Below are positions 7,315 through 15,428 of a stretch of DNA of 64,000 bases, piece after piece. The translations under genes were made by a program, and so were the position numbers. The DNA lies in the NCBI GenBank assembly GCA_934202525.1, contig CAKPYB010000002.1, positions 62,001 to 126,000 on the forward strand. Reading direction: 5' to 3'. The notes below the pieces were generated by a model. The model was not told where the DNA came from, did no database searches, and was given only the letters and a program-made list of their open reading frames with translations. Source of the stretch: an uncultured Prevotella sp. Lineage in GTDB: Bacteria; Bacteroidota; Bacteroidia; Bacteroidales; Bacteroidaceae. Positions within the stretch are counted from its first letter, which is position 1; each line of letters opens with the position of its first letter.

Positions 7315-8772
7315 TTATTTTATCACGATTTTCTTTCCACCATGGATATAAATACCCTTGGTAGGACGAAGGACCTTCACACCCTGAAGGGTGTAGTAAG
7401 CCTTATCTGCAGATTTCTTTATGGTTGCAACAGCTGGCATTTCGATGCCAGAAGTTATATCGGCATCGTTGGCAAGATAAAAGCTTGGACCATTCAAGTT
7501 GGTACTCCAGCCCTGGAAATGCTTTGCTGAGAAATCGGCGTTAGCTATTAGATTCTCTGATGTTCCTGCCTTCACCAACACGAGGTCATCAATATCGAGT
7601 GTACCACCGTATTTGCCAAATACAAACTGGAAGGTATCCAGAGCGAAGTTGGCTGTGAAATTCCAGGTAAGCGTCTTCCAGCCACCAGCCTCAATAGGAT
7701 AGGCTGCCAGATACTGCACATCAGCACTTCCACCCCACTGGTTCTTGTTTTCACTTGCATTCCAGATAGGCCAGAATCCCAGCTCAGCGCAATCTGCTGA
7801 AGTTCTCATCTTCATGGTCAGCGTATACTTGGCACCCTTCTCCAAAGCCTTTGGCAAGGTGTAGATAGCCTGACGGTTCCAGAGGTTTTCGCCAGCCGTA
7901 CTCTCGTAACGGATGAAATAGTTGCGGTTTTCCACAGGTACCGGATGCTGGTTCAACCGATGACGCTTGAAGAAGTTCCATAATTCCTGGGTAGAATTTA
8001 CACCGTTAGGATCATTGGAATGCCAATGTCCCTTACCGTCGATGGAAATAAGGTTCACTTCTACATCATCGTTCACATTATTATATATAGTACGGGTAGC
8101 ACCGGCTGTTTTTCTGCTGGCAGGATAAGGACGAACCACCTGCGGGTTGCTTGCATCACATCCCTCGTAGGCAGCCCACTTCTTTACATATTCCTCAATG
8201 CTAGGATAACCGCCAGCCATGTGAGAAGGATCGCCTGCATATTTGAACACATCATCACCGGTTCCGTGAATATGCATGATAGGCACCTTGCGGTTCGCTT
8301 TAGGCTGCTTACCGATATCCACACCGCTTACTGGTCCGAAGGCAGCAATCTTGTCGCCCAGTGTTTCCAGGCAATGATAACCCAGCCAGCTACCCATAGA
8401 GAAACCGGAAAGATAGATTCGGTTCTTGTCCACATGATGCTGGTTTATCATTTCTTTGATGACTGTCTCCACAAACTTCACATCAGTAGTACCGTTAGTG
8501 TCCCACATTTTGTTATTACCCAGCGGATAAGTAACGATAAAACCCTCCTTATCAGCCAGCGCATTCCATTGAGTCTGCTTCTGCTGATACTCAGGGTCCT
8601 GGTTCATACCATGAAGAGAAATCACCAGAGCCGGTGATTTCTCTACATTCTTAGGAATATAAGTGAGGGTCTTGCGAGTAGAATTCCCCACTTTTACATC
8701 TTTCCAGGTCTGTGCCGCCATTTGTAGGCACAGAACCATGAGGAGAGATGCGAGCATTGTAAAACGTCTCAT
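7315..8772 (-). CDS. Secreted CE1-type esterase (feruloyl/acetyl xylan esterase) with C-terminal carbohydrate-binding module
   Basis: 485-aa enzyme expected to remove ferulic or acetyl groups from xylan. A signal peptide (MRRFTMLASLLMVLCLQMAA) is followed by an alpha/beta-hydrolase domain at about 25-275. Nucleophile Ser125 lies in LSGFSMGSWLGYH, the oxyanion region is ISLHGMNQDP, and the catalytic His is probably in GKGHWHS near 248. Residues ~285-430 form a beta-sandwich module nearly the same as the two modules inside Xyn10C (shared NQWGGS and VQY segments). The C-terminus YYTLQGVKVLRPTKGIYIHG is the short tail common on Prevotella secreted proteins. It lies 3 nt after the 349-aa protein gene, so it shares the operator at 9899-9956. 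Which ester is cut cannot be told. Confidence 0.88.
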   Translation of the reverse strand: MRRFTMLASLLMVLCLQMAAQTWKDVKVGNSTRKTLTYIPKNVEKSPALVISLHGMNQDPEYQQKQTQWNALADKEGFIVTYPLGNNKMWDTNGTTDVKFVETVIKEMINQHHVDKNRIYLSGFSMGSWLGYHCLETLGDKIAAFGPVSGVDIGKQPKANRKVPIMHIHGTGDDVFKYAGDPSHMAGGYPSIEEYVKKWAAYEGCDASNPQVVRPYPASRKTAGATRTIYNNVNDDVEVNLISIDGKGHWHSNDPNGVNSTQELWNFFKRHRLNQHPVPVENRNYFIRYESTAGENLWNRQAIYTLPKALEKGAKYTLTMKMRTSADCAELGFWPIWNASENKNQWGGSADVQYLAAYPIEAGGWKTLTWNFTANFALDTFQFVFGKYGGTLDIDDLVLVKAGTSENLIANADFSAKHFQGWSTNLNGPSFYLANDADITSGIEMPAVATIKKSADKAYYTLQGVKVLRPTKGIYIHGGKKIVIK

Positions 8773-8775
8773 CTA

Positions 8776-9825
8776 TTACTTGATAACCATCTTTTTACCA
8801 TTCTTGATGACAACGCCCTTATAGTTCTTACCTACCTGCTGACCAGCGAGATTGAAGCACTTGCCATTCTGGGCAACCTTCAGATTCTCTACCTTAGAAA
8901 TGCCTGTGGTAGTATTAGTGATGATACGCTTTGCACTCTTAATCTTTACGGTCTGAGTAACGTCTTTAGCACAACCGCTCTGAAGAGCAATAGACTTAAT
9001 AGAAGTCCACTCTACAGGAGCATTATCCTTTGTAAACTTGGTTTCACTATTGAGTTCAAGTTCAGCTTTCTCACTTCCAACAGGAATGCCGATATAAGCA
9101 GGGGCCTCATCGCCACCAGCAGTAACAGCCATCGGCAACCACTGCAATGCATCCTTAGTAGGCTCAGCGAACTCGATAACATATTTCTGAGACTCCTCAG
9201 CTGACTTGGTATAGGTCAACAATGTGCAAGTCTTGTCACAAAGATACTGCAGATTATACTGAGTGAACTCAAACCAAGGAGTAGCAGTAACCTGCTTTAC
9301 CTTTCCACTTGCAGAGGTACTCTGAATTTCCTCATCACCATTCTGCTTCACAAATACCACCTTATTAATAGTGATAGAAGCACCTACTTTCTTAAGAGCC
9401 AATGTCAACTTGTCAATAGACTTGCCATCATATTTATCGCCAAGTTCCAATTCTACGCTCTCCTTTGCAGGATCAACTCCTACATAATCAGCAGGATCCA
9501 AATCCCAGTTGTCCTTACCATAGCCTGGAGCCTTAACACCAATGACAAGTTGCATCTTGTTGTCACCAACCTGTGTAAGATCAGAATAGTAAACCTTAAT
9601 CGCTTTATAATCTGAAGTAGAGATAGAAGCCTTGTCTGTCAAAGTAACTTCATTCCAATCTGCTGTTGCTGTTACACTCAAAGGTAAAGGACCATTAATG
9701 TCTGCAAACTTCTTGAATGCCCAGCTTGGTGCACCACCGAAATAAACAGTTTCTTCAGTTTCAGCGGCATTACCCAATGTTGCAAAAGCAAACATTGCTG
9801 CCAATACAAAAGTAAATTTTTTCAT
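8776..9825 (-). CDS. Secreted protein of unknown function, xylan-regulon member
   Basis: 349-aa protein with a clear signal peptide (MKKFTFVLAAMFAFATLGNA). I do not recognise a domain. The body looks all-beta, with two similar-sized halves (about 25-170 and 180-310), the spacing of tandem beta-sandwich modules. It has the C-terminal tail CFNLAGQQVGKNYKGVVIKN seen on other Prevotella exported proteins, including the neighbouring esterase. It is the first gene of the operon with the CE1 esterase and has the shared xylan operator in its promoter. A role as a xylan-binding surface or extracellular protein is an inference from context, not from homology. Confidence 0.75.
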   Translation of the reverse strand: MKKFTFVLAAMFAFATLGNAAETEETVYFGGAPSWAFKKFADINGPLPLSVTATADWNEVTLTDKASISTSDYKAIKVYYSDLTQVGDNKMQLVIGVKAPGYGKDNWDLDPADYVGVDPAKESVELELGDKYDGKSIDKLTLALKKVGASITINKVVFVKQNGDEEIQSTSASGKVKQVTATPWFEFTQYNLQYLCDKTCTLLTYTKSAEESQKYVIEFAEPTKDALQWLPMAVTAGGDEAPAYIGIPVGSEKAELELNSETKFTKDNAPVEWTSIKSIALQSGCAKDVTQTVKIKSAKRIITNTTTGISKVENLKVAQNGKCFNLAGQQVGKNYKGVVIKNGKKMVIK

Positions 9826-9898
9826 ACGCTTTTAATTTTAAGTTTATTGATAATAATTGTTCATTCGTGGAACGAGAATTGTTTCTCATTTCCACTTG

Positions 9899-9956
9899 CA
9901 AAAGTAACAGAAAAGGCTGAAAAAGACTTTGCGTGGTATAACAAATACTTTGTGAG
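9899..9956 (-). promoter_or_regulatory. Promoter and HTCS-type operator A (secreted protein + CE1)
   Basis: -7 box TACTTTTG at 9899-9906 (minus). Beyond a 20-nt gap lies CTTTGCGTGG at 9927, and 21 nt further CTTTGTG at 9948, preceded by TATAACAAATA. The spacing and sequence are shared with sites B, C, D and E. There is no recognisable -33 box, as expected for an activator-dependent promoter. Confidence 0.75.
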
Positions 9957-10043
9957 AAGTACCAAATAGGTTTGATAGCCAACATTATAACGAAAATGAT
10001 ACACCATCAAACCTATTTGAAGAGGAAATCTATACAGATGAGT

Positions 10044-11303
10044 CTAATACATCACATCCTTCTCTGGGAAGCTATGGGATAGCGGACCATAGAGGGGATG
10101 GGCATCCAAAAGCTTGACACTGCGGGTGAGAGGAAGCACATCCTCCGCCCACTGGCGATAGAAGGTGGCATCATGCAAGATGTAGAGATACTTGCGCGCC
10201 AACTGCTCATGGCCACTCACCAGTTCGGTCTCAGCAAGACGCTTCAGCATTCTGCCACTCTGATTGCCATTGGCGATGAGCTGCTTAAACTCGAAGGCAT
10301 ATCGGCGAGAAGCATTCACCAAGCCCAGATGGAAGAAGAGGTCACTCTTCATGCAGATATTGATGGGATGATCCAGCTTGCCATACGAAGCCATAAACTG
10401 GCGCATCCCCTCATCACTCAATGCCCCCGTCTTCCATTGCGCCAACTTCACAGCCGCCTCGCTCGCCGTAGCCATCGGAGCCTTCTTAGCAGCCTTGTCC
10501 AAGATGGCATGCCAATCCTGTCGGCGCACCAACATACTATACTCCATCTGCTCATACACATCAGAGGCATACCACTCATGAGGGAAGAACGCCGTAGGTT
10601 CGCGCAGATAGTCGATGCCACGAAACACACGAGCCTTGGGATAAGGCAACATCCTGGCACTATCCAACTGCACAAACAAGCCTACCACTAGCACAGCCAC
10701 CAAGCCCATCGCCCAGTTCAGCTTATCCTTCTGCCTGCACAAGGCATAAGCCACCAAGCACATTGCTGCCCATATCGCCATCGGTCCCACTAGCCAATAG
10801 CCCAAAGTGAGCAATAGCAGCAGATAAATAATGGCAGGTCTCCAAGCCGAGAAGATGTTACTAGGCATCAGCAGCAACATAGCCTCAGTAAGCAGCAAAG
10901 CCATAGGCACAGTAGTCATCACATCCTTATCGCCCATGACCGCCCACATCACAATAGGCGGCAGAAACGACAGGAGACAACATCTCATACCGTCCTTACA
11001 GCCCATCCTTCTCATCAAGAGCCAGGTAATCCGTTGCAAGCCGCCCATGAGTAGCGCCAGGAGCAAGGCGCCCAGCGGCAGATTGTTATAGCACTGCACC
11101 AGCATCTCAGCCAGATAGCGAGCCACGCCACCTGGTTCTGCCAGTCTATCCATCAGATAATCCCCATTCCATAAGAAGAGCTGCATCTGCTCATGATAAG
11201 CCAATGCGCAGGGATAGGCATATCGCCAGAAGATGTACAGGGCAGCCATGAAGCCAGCCGCCACCATCCATCGGCTTCTATCATTATTCTTCGTATCTTT
11301 CAT
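10044..11303 (-). CDS. DUF6057-type multispanning membrane protein
   Basis: 419-aa inner-membrane protein. Hydrophobic segments at about 13-30, 66-88, 108-128, 130-145, 153-175, 177-190 and 197-213 suggest seven to eight helices, followed by a soluble ~200-aa C-terminal part rich in Ala and Arg. The N-terminal pattern (WRYAYPCALAYHEQMQLFLW, then LVQCYNNLPLGALLLALL) fits DUF6057 as I remember it; its function is unknown. It is 27 nt downstream of the TolB-like heme-c lipoprotein gene, so both should be transcribed from operator B. The protein is shorter than several family members I recall, so a shortened C-terminus is possible. Confidence 0.7.
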   Translation of the reverse strand: MKDTKNNDRSRWMVAAGFMAALYIFWRYAYPCALAYHEQMQLFLWNGDYLMDRLAEPGGVARYLAEMLVQCYNNLPLGALLLALLMGGLQRITWLLMRRMGCKDGMRCCLLSFLPPIVMWAVMGDKDVMTTVPMALLLTEAMLLLMPSNIFSAWRPAIIYLLLLLTLGYWLVGPMAIWAAMCLVAYALCRQKDKLNWAMGLVAVLVVGLFVQLDSARMLPYPKARVFRGIDYLREPTAFFPHEWYASDVYEQMEYSMLVRRQDWHAILDKAAKKAPMATASEAAVKLAQWKTGALSDEGMRQFMASYGKLDHPINICMKSDLFFHLGLVNASRRYAFEFKQLIANGNQSGRMLKRLAETELVSGHEQLARKYLYILHDATFYRQWAEDVLPLTRSVKLLDAHPLYGPLSHSFPEKDVMY

Positions 11304-11330
11304 TTTCCTTATACCTTATTATATATAGCA

Positions 11331-12791
11331 TTACTTAGCCACCCGCCATTCCATACGTTTAGGGTTGTTGATATGCCCAGGCATATCCTCTATCTCCACC
11401 TTGCGCAGCGTGAAGTCGGGCGTATTATATGAATACATGCGGCGCAGATTGTCCTCCCTAGGTCGGCGTTGCGGCAGGAGGAAAGGCTTGGTAGAATGGC
11501 CCTGCCTGTCCACGCTAGCCAGATAGATGCGAGTATACAGGCCGTCCTCTCGCCTACTGGTAAAGAGATACCATCCTCCACTCTTGCTCCAGTTGTGGAA
11601 ACTGTCAGAGTCATCACTGTTGGCAGCGTCCAGGGCATGAGCCTTGCCAGTCTTCAAGTCTAGCAGCCATAGGTCAGCCTCCGGATGCCAGATAGAGAAG
11701 TAGCCATAATCCAGCGTGGTAAACATCAGATATCTGCCATCGTATGACGGACGAGGCCAAGTGATGCTCTTGCCCAAAGCCACCGCACTGATGAGCGTAT
11801 CCACCTTTTCGCCCAGCTTGCCCGTCTTGGCATCGAAGCCCACACGGCAGAGGCTATATCGGCTCTCACGGAAATGCTGCTTCGGATCTCTGAAAGGCGC
11901 AGTGATATAATAGAGCCACTTACCGTCTGGCGAAAACACAGGGCAGTTCTCCAGATACTCCTTGGTGGCAAAGCGAGCATCCACCATCGCCTCATGCGTC
12001 TCGGGATTGTAGATGAAGATGTCAGAGCTCATATCGAAATACTCGATGCGCTTCTTAGCCTGAGAATGAAAATACTGCTGCGTATCATTGGTGCTGAAGG
12101 CGATAAACTTGCCCGATGGATGCCAACAAGGGAACACCATCGGACCACCCACCTCCAGATTCTTCGACTTCATCCAGTCGTCCTTGCCCTGATGGCGAAT
12201 CAAGGTAGCACCCTTCTCGCCACGGATATGCAGCGTAAACTCATCGGGATTGGTGGCATTGGCGGTATGACAATTCACACAACTGCCAGGCACCTCGGTG
12301 GTACGATAGATGGCAAACTCATCAAAGTTGGAGAGGCAACGCTGGAAGAGTCCCTGCATGCCATAGAGCTCATAGCCAGGAGCCACCATGCGATAAGTGA
12401 CGCCCCACTCCTTCATCCTCTGCTTATCCACGAAAATGTCAAAAGGCTTGAATTGTCTCCACTGTCCGTCCTTCTTGGCGACAACAGTAAGGGTCAGTTT
12501 TCCGCCCCGATTATCACGTAGCAGTTGATGCCATTGTTCGATGTCAAACTCCGCATCCTCTCCCGATGTCTCCATCGCTCCCTTCCTGGATCCCTTTATC
12601 TGTACCGACATAGCCGTATATCCCTCATCTTCCATGCAGAAGTTGAGCGGAGCGATATTGGCAGGCACGGTAACGCCCACGTAGTCGGGATAGATGGCAG
12701 GCAACTGGCTCACCATCGTTATGTCATGTGGCTTTTGTGAGCAGCCCACCAGCAGCAGGCAGCCCATCAGCAAATAATATATCTTTTTCAT
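11331..12791 (-). CDS. TolB-like beta-propeller lipoprotein with a c-type heme motif
   Basis: 486-aa lipoprotein. The start is MKKIYYLLMGCLLLVGCSQ, with lipobox LVGC at residue 17. An N-terminal domain (to ~160) precedes a heme-attachment motif CVNCH (in PGSCVNCHTANAT) near residue 171. Several propeller blades with TolB-like signatures follow (FPCWHPSGKFIAFSTND, NCPVFSPDGKWLYYITA, WPRPSYDGRYLMFTT, FHNWSKSGGWYLFTSRREDG). The upstream frame is open for 17 more codons, but the lipoprotein signal fixes the start at 12791. The -7 box ends only 5 nt before this ATG, so the mRNA may be leaderless. Operon with the DUF6057 gene. Periplasmic or outer-membrane location is inferred; its role in xylan use is unknown. 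Confidence 0.8.
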   Translation of the reverse strand: MKKIYYLLMGCLLLVGCSQKPHDITMVSQLPAIYPDYVGVTVPANIAPLNFCMEDEGYTAMSVQIKGSRKGAMETSGEDAEFDIEQWHQLLRDNRGGKLTLTVVAKKDGQWRQFKPFDIFVDKQRMKEWGVTYRMVAPGYELYGMQGLFQRCLSNFDEFAIYRTTEVPGSCVNCHTANATNPDEFTLHIRGEKGATLIRHQGKDDWMKSKNLEVGGPMVFPCWHPSGKFIAFSTNDTQQYFHSQAKKRIEYFDMSSDIFIYNPETHEAMVDARFATKEYLENCPVFSPDGKWLYYITAPFRDPKQHFRESRYSLCRVGFDAKTGKLGEKVDTLISAVALGKSITWPRPSYDGRYLMFTTLDYGYFSIWHPEADLWLLDLKTGKAHALDAANSDDSDSFHNWSKSGGWYLFTSRREDGLYTRIYLASVDRQGHSTKPFLLPQRRPREDNLRRMYSYNTPDFTLRKVEIEDMPGHINNPKRMEWRVAK

Positions 12792-12796
12792 GGGTA

Positions 12797-12854
12797 CAAA
12801 GATACTTCTTTTTTCAGAAACACCCTTTGCGTCATGTAACAAATACTTTATCAG
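12797..12854 (-). promoter_or_regulatory. Promoter and HTCS-type operator B (TolB-like/DUF6057)
   Basis: -7 box TATCTTTG at 12797-12804, 20-nt gap, then CTTTGCGTCA at 12825 and CTTTATC at 12846 preceded by TGTAACAAATA. Geometry is identical to sites A and C. The predicted transcription start falls at or next to the ATG at 12791. Confidence 0.75.
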
Positions 12855-12946
12855 GAATGCAAATGTGCAACCAAATGAAATACTTTGGCAGTTGTTCTAA
12901 AACAAACGTTCCCCTCTATGCAGCCAGAGCCTATGTGAAAGATTTT

Positions 12947-13003
12947 GGCACGAAAACGCACTTTTTCTCGAAAAAAAAGTGAGAAAAAGTGCGTTTTCGT
13001 GCC
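12947..13003. repeat. Perfect 23-bp inverted repeat with A-rich loop
   Basis: Left arm 12947-12969 (GGCACGAAAACGCAC then TTTTTCTC) is exactly complementary to 12981-13003, with an 11-nt loop GAAAAAAAAGT. It is much longer than needed for an intrinsic terminator and lies just beyond one. Possible roles are a bidirectional transcription block between xyn10C and the TolB-like operon, or a repeat-family member. Confidence 0.85.
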
Positions 13004-13016
13004 ATTTTAAGTAAAA

Positions 13017-13049
13017 AGGTCGGTCGTGTCTTCTCGACACAACCGACCT
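13017..13049 (-). terminator. Intrinsic terminator of the xus/xyn10C operon
   Basis: AGGTCGGT-c-GTGTC pairs with GACAC-a-ACCGACCT around a 5-nt loop. On the minus strand the stem is followed by a T-run (13013-13017), as expected after xyn10C, whose stop is about 107 nt upstream. Confidence 0.75.
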
Positions 13050-13155
13050 ATCACGACTAACATCATTTCGGTTAATCCTTTATATGATAAAACCTAAACT
13101 AATGTTTCTTTATATTAGATGGTGTGAGCCATAGGATAGGCTCACACCACAAATA

Positions 13156-15414
13156 TTACTTAGCATCATTCCAGTACTCAGGAGCACCGAGACCAGCAGC
13201 GAAGCCACCATAGGTGTGCTTGCGGTAGTAGTCCTTGTCCCAAAGACCAGTAGGAGCACCAGCACGCCATCCGCTATTAGCAGGAGAGTCAGTAGGACAC
13301 CACTGACAGATACCCCACTGCTGAGCCTCAGGGATGATTTCGAAGTACTTCTTGATGACGAACTCATAAAGCTCACGCATCTGCTTGTGCTGCTCCTCAG
13401 TCATATCGTTGGTGTTTACGCTCTTGCCAGTTTCATCAACGTATGCCATATCCAACTCAGAGATACGAACCAACTTGCGAGAATCAGCCATCAACTTCAA
13501 CATGTTGACAATAGCATTCTTCTTAGACTCCTGAGTCTGAGGATTACCATAGCAAGAGATGTGCATCTGGCTACCGATACCATCAATCTTGGTAACACCA
13601 TCAGCCTCCCAATCCTTGATCCACTGAATCAAACTCTTGAGTTTTCCATTCTGATCCCAATCACTCTCCAAGTTATAGTCATTGATGAAGAGTTTGAGTT
13701 CCTCTGGATTGCCACCATTTTCCTCAAAATGCTTGCGAGCAGAAGCTACGGCTGTGCGAACATAGTCGAGGTCGCCGAGGTAATCCTGCCAGTAGAAGCT
13801 GTTAGGAATATCAGCTTCTAGGGCTGTACCACGAGTTGCAGACTGAAGGTCATACTTACCGTCACCGTCAGTATCAGCACCAGAGAGAGCCTCGTTGACA
13901 ACATCCCAAGCCTTTACCTTGCCTTCTGTTGCCTCCATCATACCAGCAATCCACTTGTCCAAGGCAGTAGTCAGAACTTCCTTCTTTTCCTTATCTGACA
14001 ATGGAATGCCACTACCAATCTTCTCACACTTGAAGCTAGGGCCCTGCCAGTTGCTGCCCCAACCTGCGGTAGCATTCTGAGCAAAGTCACCGTTGGCTAC
14101 AAGATTTTCCTCAGTACCTTCTTTAACGAGAGTAATATCATCTATGCTTACGCTCTCGTTATTCTTCAACATACCGAAGCAGAACTGCAACAAATCATGA
14201 GTAAACTGAGCCTCAAACTCCCATGTAAGAGTAGTCCATTTGGTAGAGATGTCTTTGCTCTCACAATACTGGACATCATTACTGCCACCCCACTGGTTTT
14301 TGTTAGGGCTGGCACTCCAGATAGGCCAGAAAGCAAACTGGGTCTTAGAAGTAGACTTCACCTTCATGGTCAACACATACTTAGCACCCTGCACCAAAGG
14401 CTTAGCCAATGTATAAGTAGCCTGATGATCCCAAAGGTTGGCACCATCCTTAGTAGTAGTATACTTGATGCAGAAATTACCACCAGCACTTTCTCCAGAA
14501 CCTTGCTTGATAGCATAAGCAGGACCCTTCCAGTTGTTGCCCCAAGCAGAGATGTCATCTGTAGCGAAATCGCCGTTGGCTACCAAATTAGCATCAGAAC
14601 CATCCTTAACAAGTTTGATATCATCAAAATCAATTGTGCCACCCAACTTACCGAAGCAGAACTGCAACATATCATGGGTAAACTTTGCATCAAACTTCCA
14701 AGTAAGAGTAGACCATTCAGTAGTGGCTTTTTTAGCCTCGCAATACTGAACGTCATCACTACCACCCCACTGGTTCTTATTAGGACTGGCATTCCAGATA
14801 GGCCAGAATGCGAGGTCGCAATCAGCAGATGCCTTCACTTTCATAGTGAGCGTATAGCTTGCTCCCTGTTCCAAAGGTGCTGAAAGTTTATAGTTTGCCT
14901 GATTATCCCACAGATTGGCACCTGCGGCTGTCGTAGTATAACGAATAAACTTGTTATCACCACCAGGAACCTCTGGAGCAGGTCTATCTGCAATCAAACC
15001 ATTCAGATACTTCAATGGCTGCTGCGAGTGCCATGCCAAAGTATGTCCATACACGGAGAGACCTGCATCAGTGGCATTATTCACGTATGTGCTGACTTTA
15101 TCGAAATCCATGCTTCCATCATCTGCCACACAAGAAGCCATCTTCATGGCATTACCTGCCACGGTCTCATTGAAGTTGCTGTTGGTCAAAGCATACACTA
15201 ACTCTTGTTTGTTATACTCATCAACCGTAGTTCCGATACCGAGATGGAAGTTTGGCTTGTCAGCAATGTAATCCTTGAGAGCATCATACTTTTCCAAATA
15301 GCCATATTCAGCCAACTTATCAGGACGCACAGTCTCGAAGTTCTGGTCGAAGTGGTCTGCACATGAGGCCAAAAGCATGGCCCCAAATGCAGATATTATT
15401 ATTTGTCTTTTCAT
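13156..15414 (-). CDS. xyn10C: GH10 endo-beta-1,4-xylanase with two inserted carbohydrate-binding modules
   Basis: 752-aa outer-surface lipoprotein (MKRQIIISAFGAMLLASCAD, lipobox LASC) that cuts the xylan backbone before import. The GH10 barrel starts at about 30 (FHLGIGTTVDEY, GHTLAWHSQQP near 140). It is then interrupted by two tandem ~145-aa beta-sandwich modules (about 155-460), each with NLWD, NKNQWGGS and VQYCE segments. The barrel resumes with the acid/base Glu in KAWDVVNEAL (~504), NDYNLESDW, and the nucleophile Glu in RISELDMAYVDE (~652), ending WQ-type WCPTDSP and GLWDKDY. The split-barrel design matches Xyn10C of Prevotella bryantii and Bacteroides xylan loci. It is the last gene of the xus operon, 14 nt after xusE. 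Confidence 0.95.
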   Translation of the reverse strand: MKRQIIISAFGAMLLASCADHFDQNFETVRPDKLAEYGYLEKYDALKDYIADKPNFHLGIGTTVDEYNKQELVYALTNSNFNETVAGNAMKMASCVADDGSMDFDKVSTYVNNATDAGLSVYGHTLAWHSQQPLKYLNGLIADRPAPEVPGGDNKFIRYTTTAAGANLWDNQANYKLSAPLEQGASYTLTMKVKASADCDLAFWPIWNASPNKNQWGGSDDVQYCEAKKATTEWSTLTWKFDAKFTHDMLQFCFGKLGGTIDFDDIKLVKDGSDANLVANGDFATDDISAWGNNWKGPAYAIKQGSGESAGGNFCIKYTTTKDGANLWDHQATYTLAKPLVQGAKYVLTMKVKSTSKTQFAFWPIWSASPNKNQWGGSNDVQYCESKDISTKWTTLTWEFEAQFTHDLLQFCFGMLKNNESVSIDDITLVKEGTEENLVANGDFAQNATAGWGSNWQGPSFKCEKIGSGIPLSDKEKKEVLTTALDKWIAGMMEATEGKVKAWDVVNEALSGADTDGDGKYDLQSATRGTALEADIPNSFYWQDYLGDLDYVRTAVASARKHFEENGGNPEELKLFINDYNLESDWDQNGKLKSLIQWIKDWEADGVTKIDGIGSQMHISCYGNPQTQESKKNAIVNMLKLMADSRKLVRISELDMAYVDETGKSVNTNDMTEEQHKQMRELYEFVIKKYFEIIPEAQQWGICQWCPTDSPANSGWRAGAPTGLWDKDYYRKHTYGGFAAGLGAPEYWNDAK

Positions 15415-15428
15415 AACTTATACGATCA

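Larger units (their letters stand above)
12855..13155. other. Intergenic stretch between xyn10C and the TolB-like gene
   Basis: 301 nt without a gene. It contains the 23-bp palindrome (12947-13003) and the xyn10C terminator (13017-13049). Nothing else is recognised. Confidence 0.7.

Noticed and set aside
9925..9960. Catabolite (CRP-type) binding site at the xylan promoters
   Set aside because: The conserved element is a direct, not inverted, repeat with 21-nt step and does not resemble a TGTGA-N6-TCACA palindrome.
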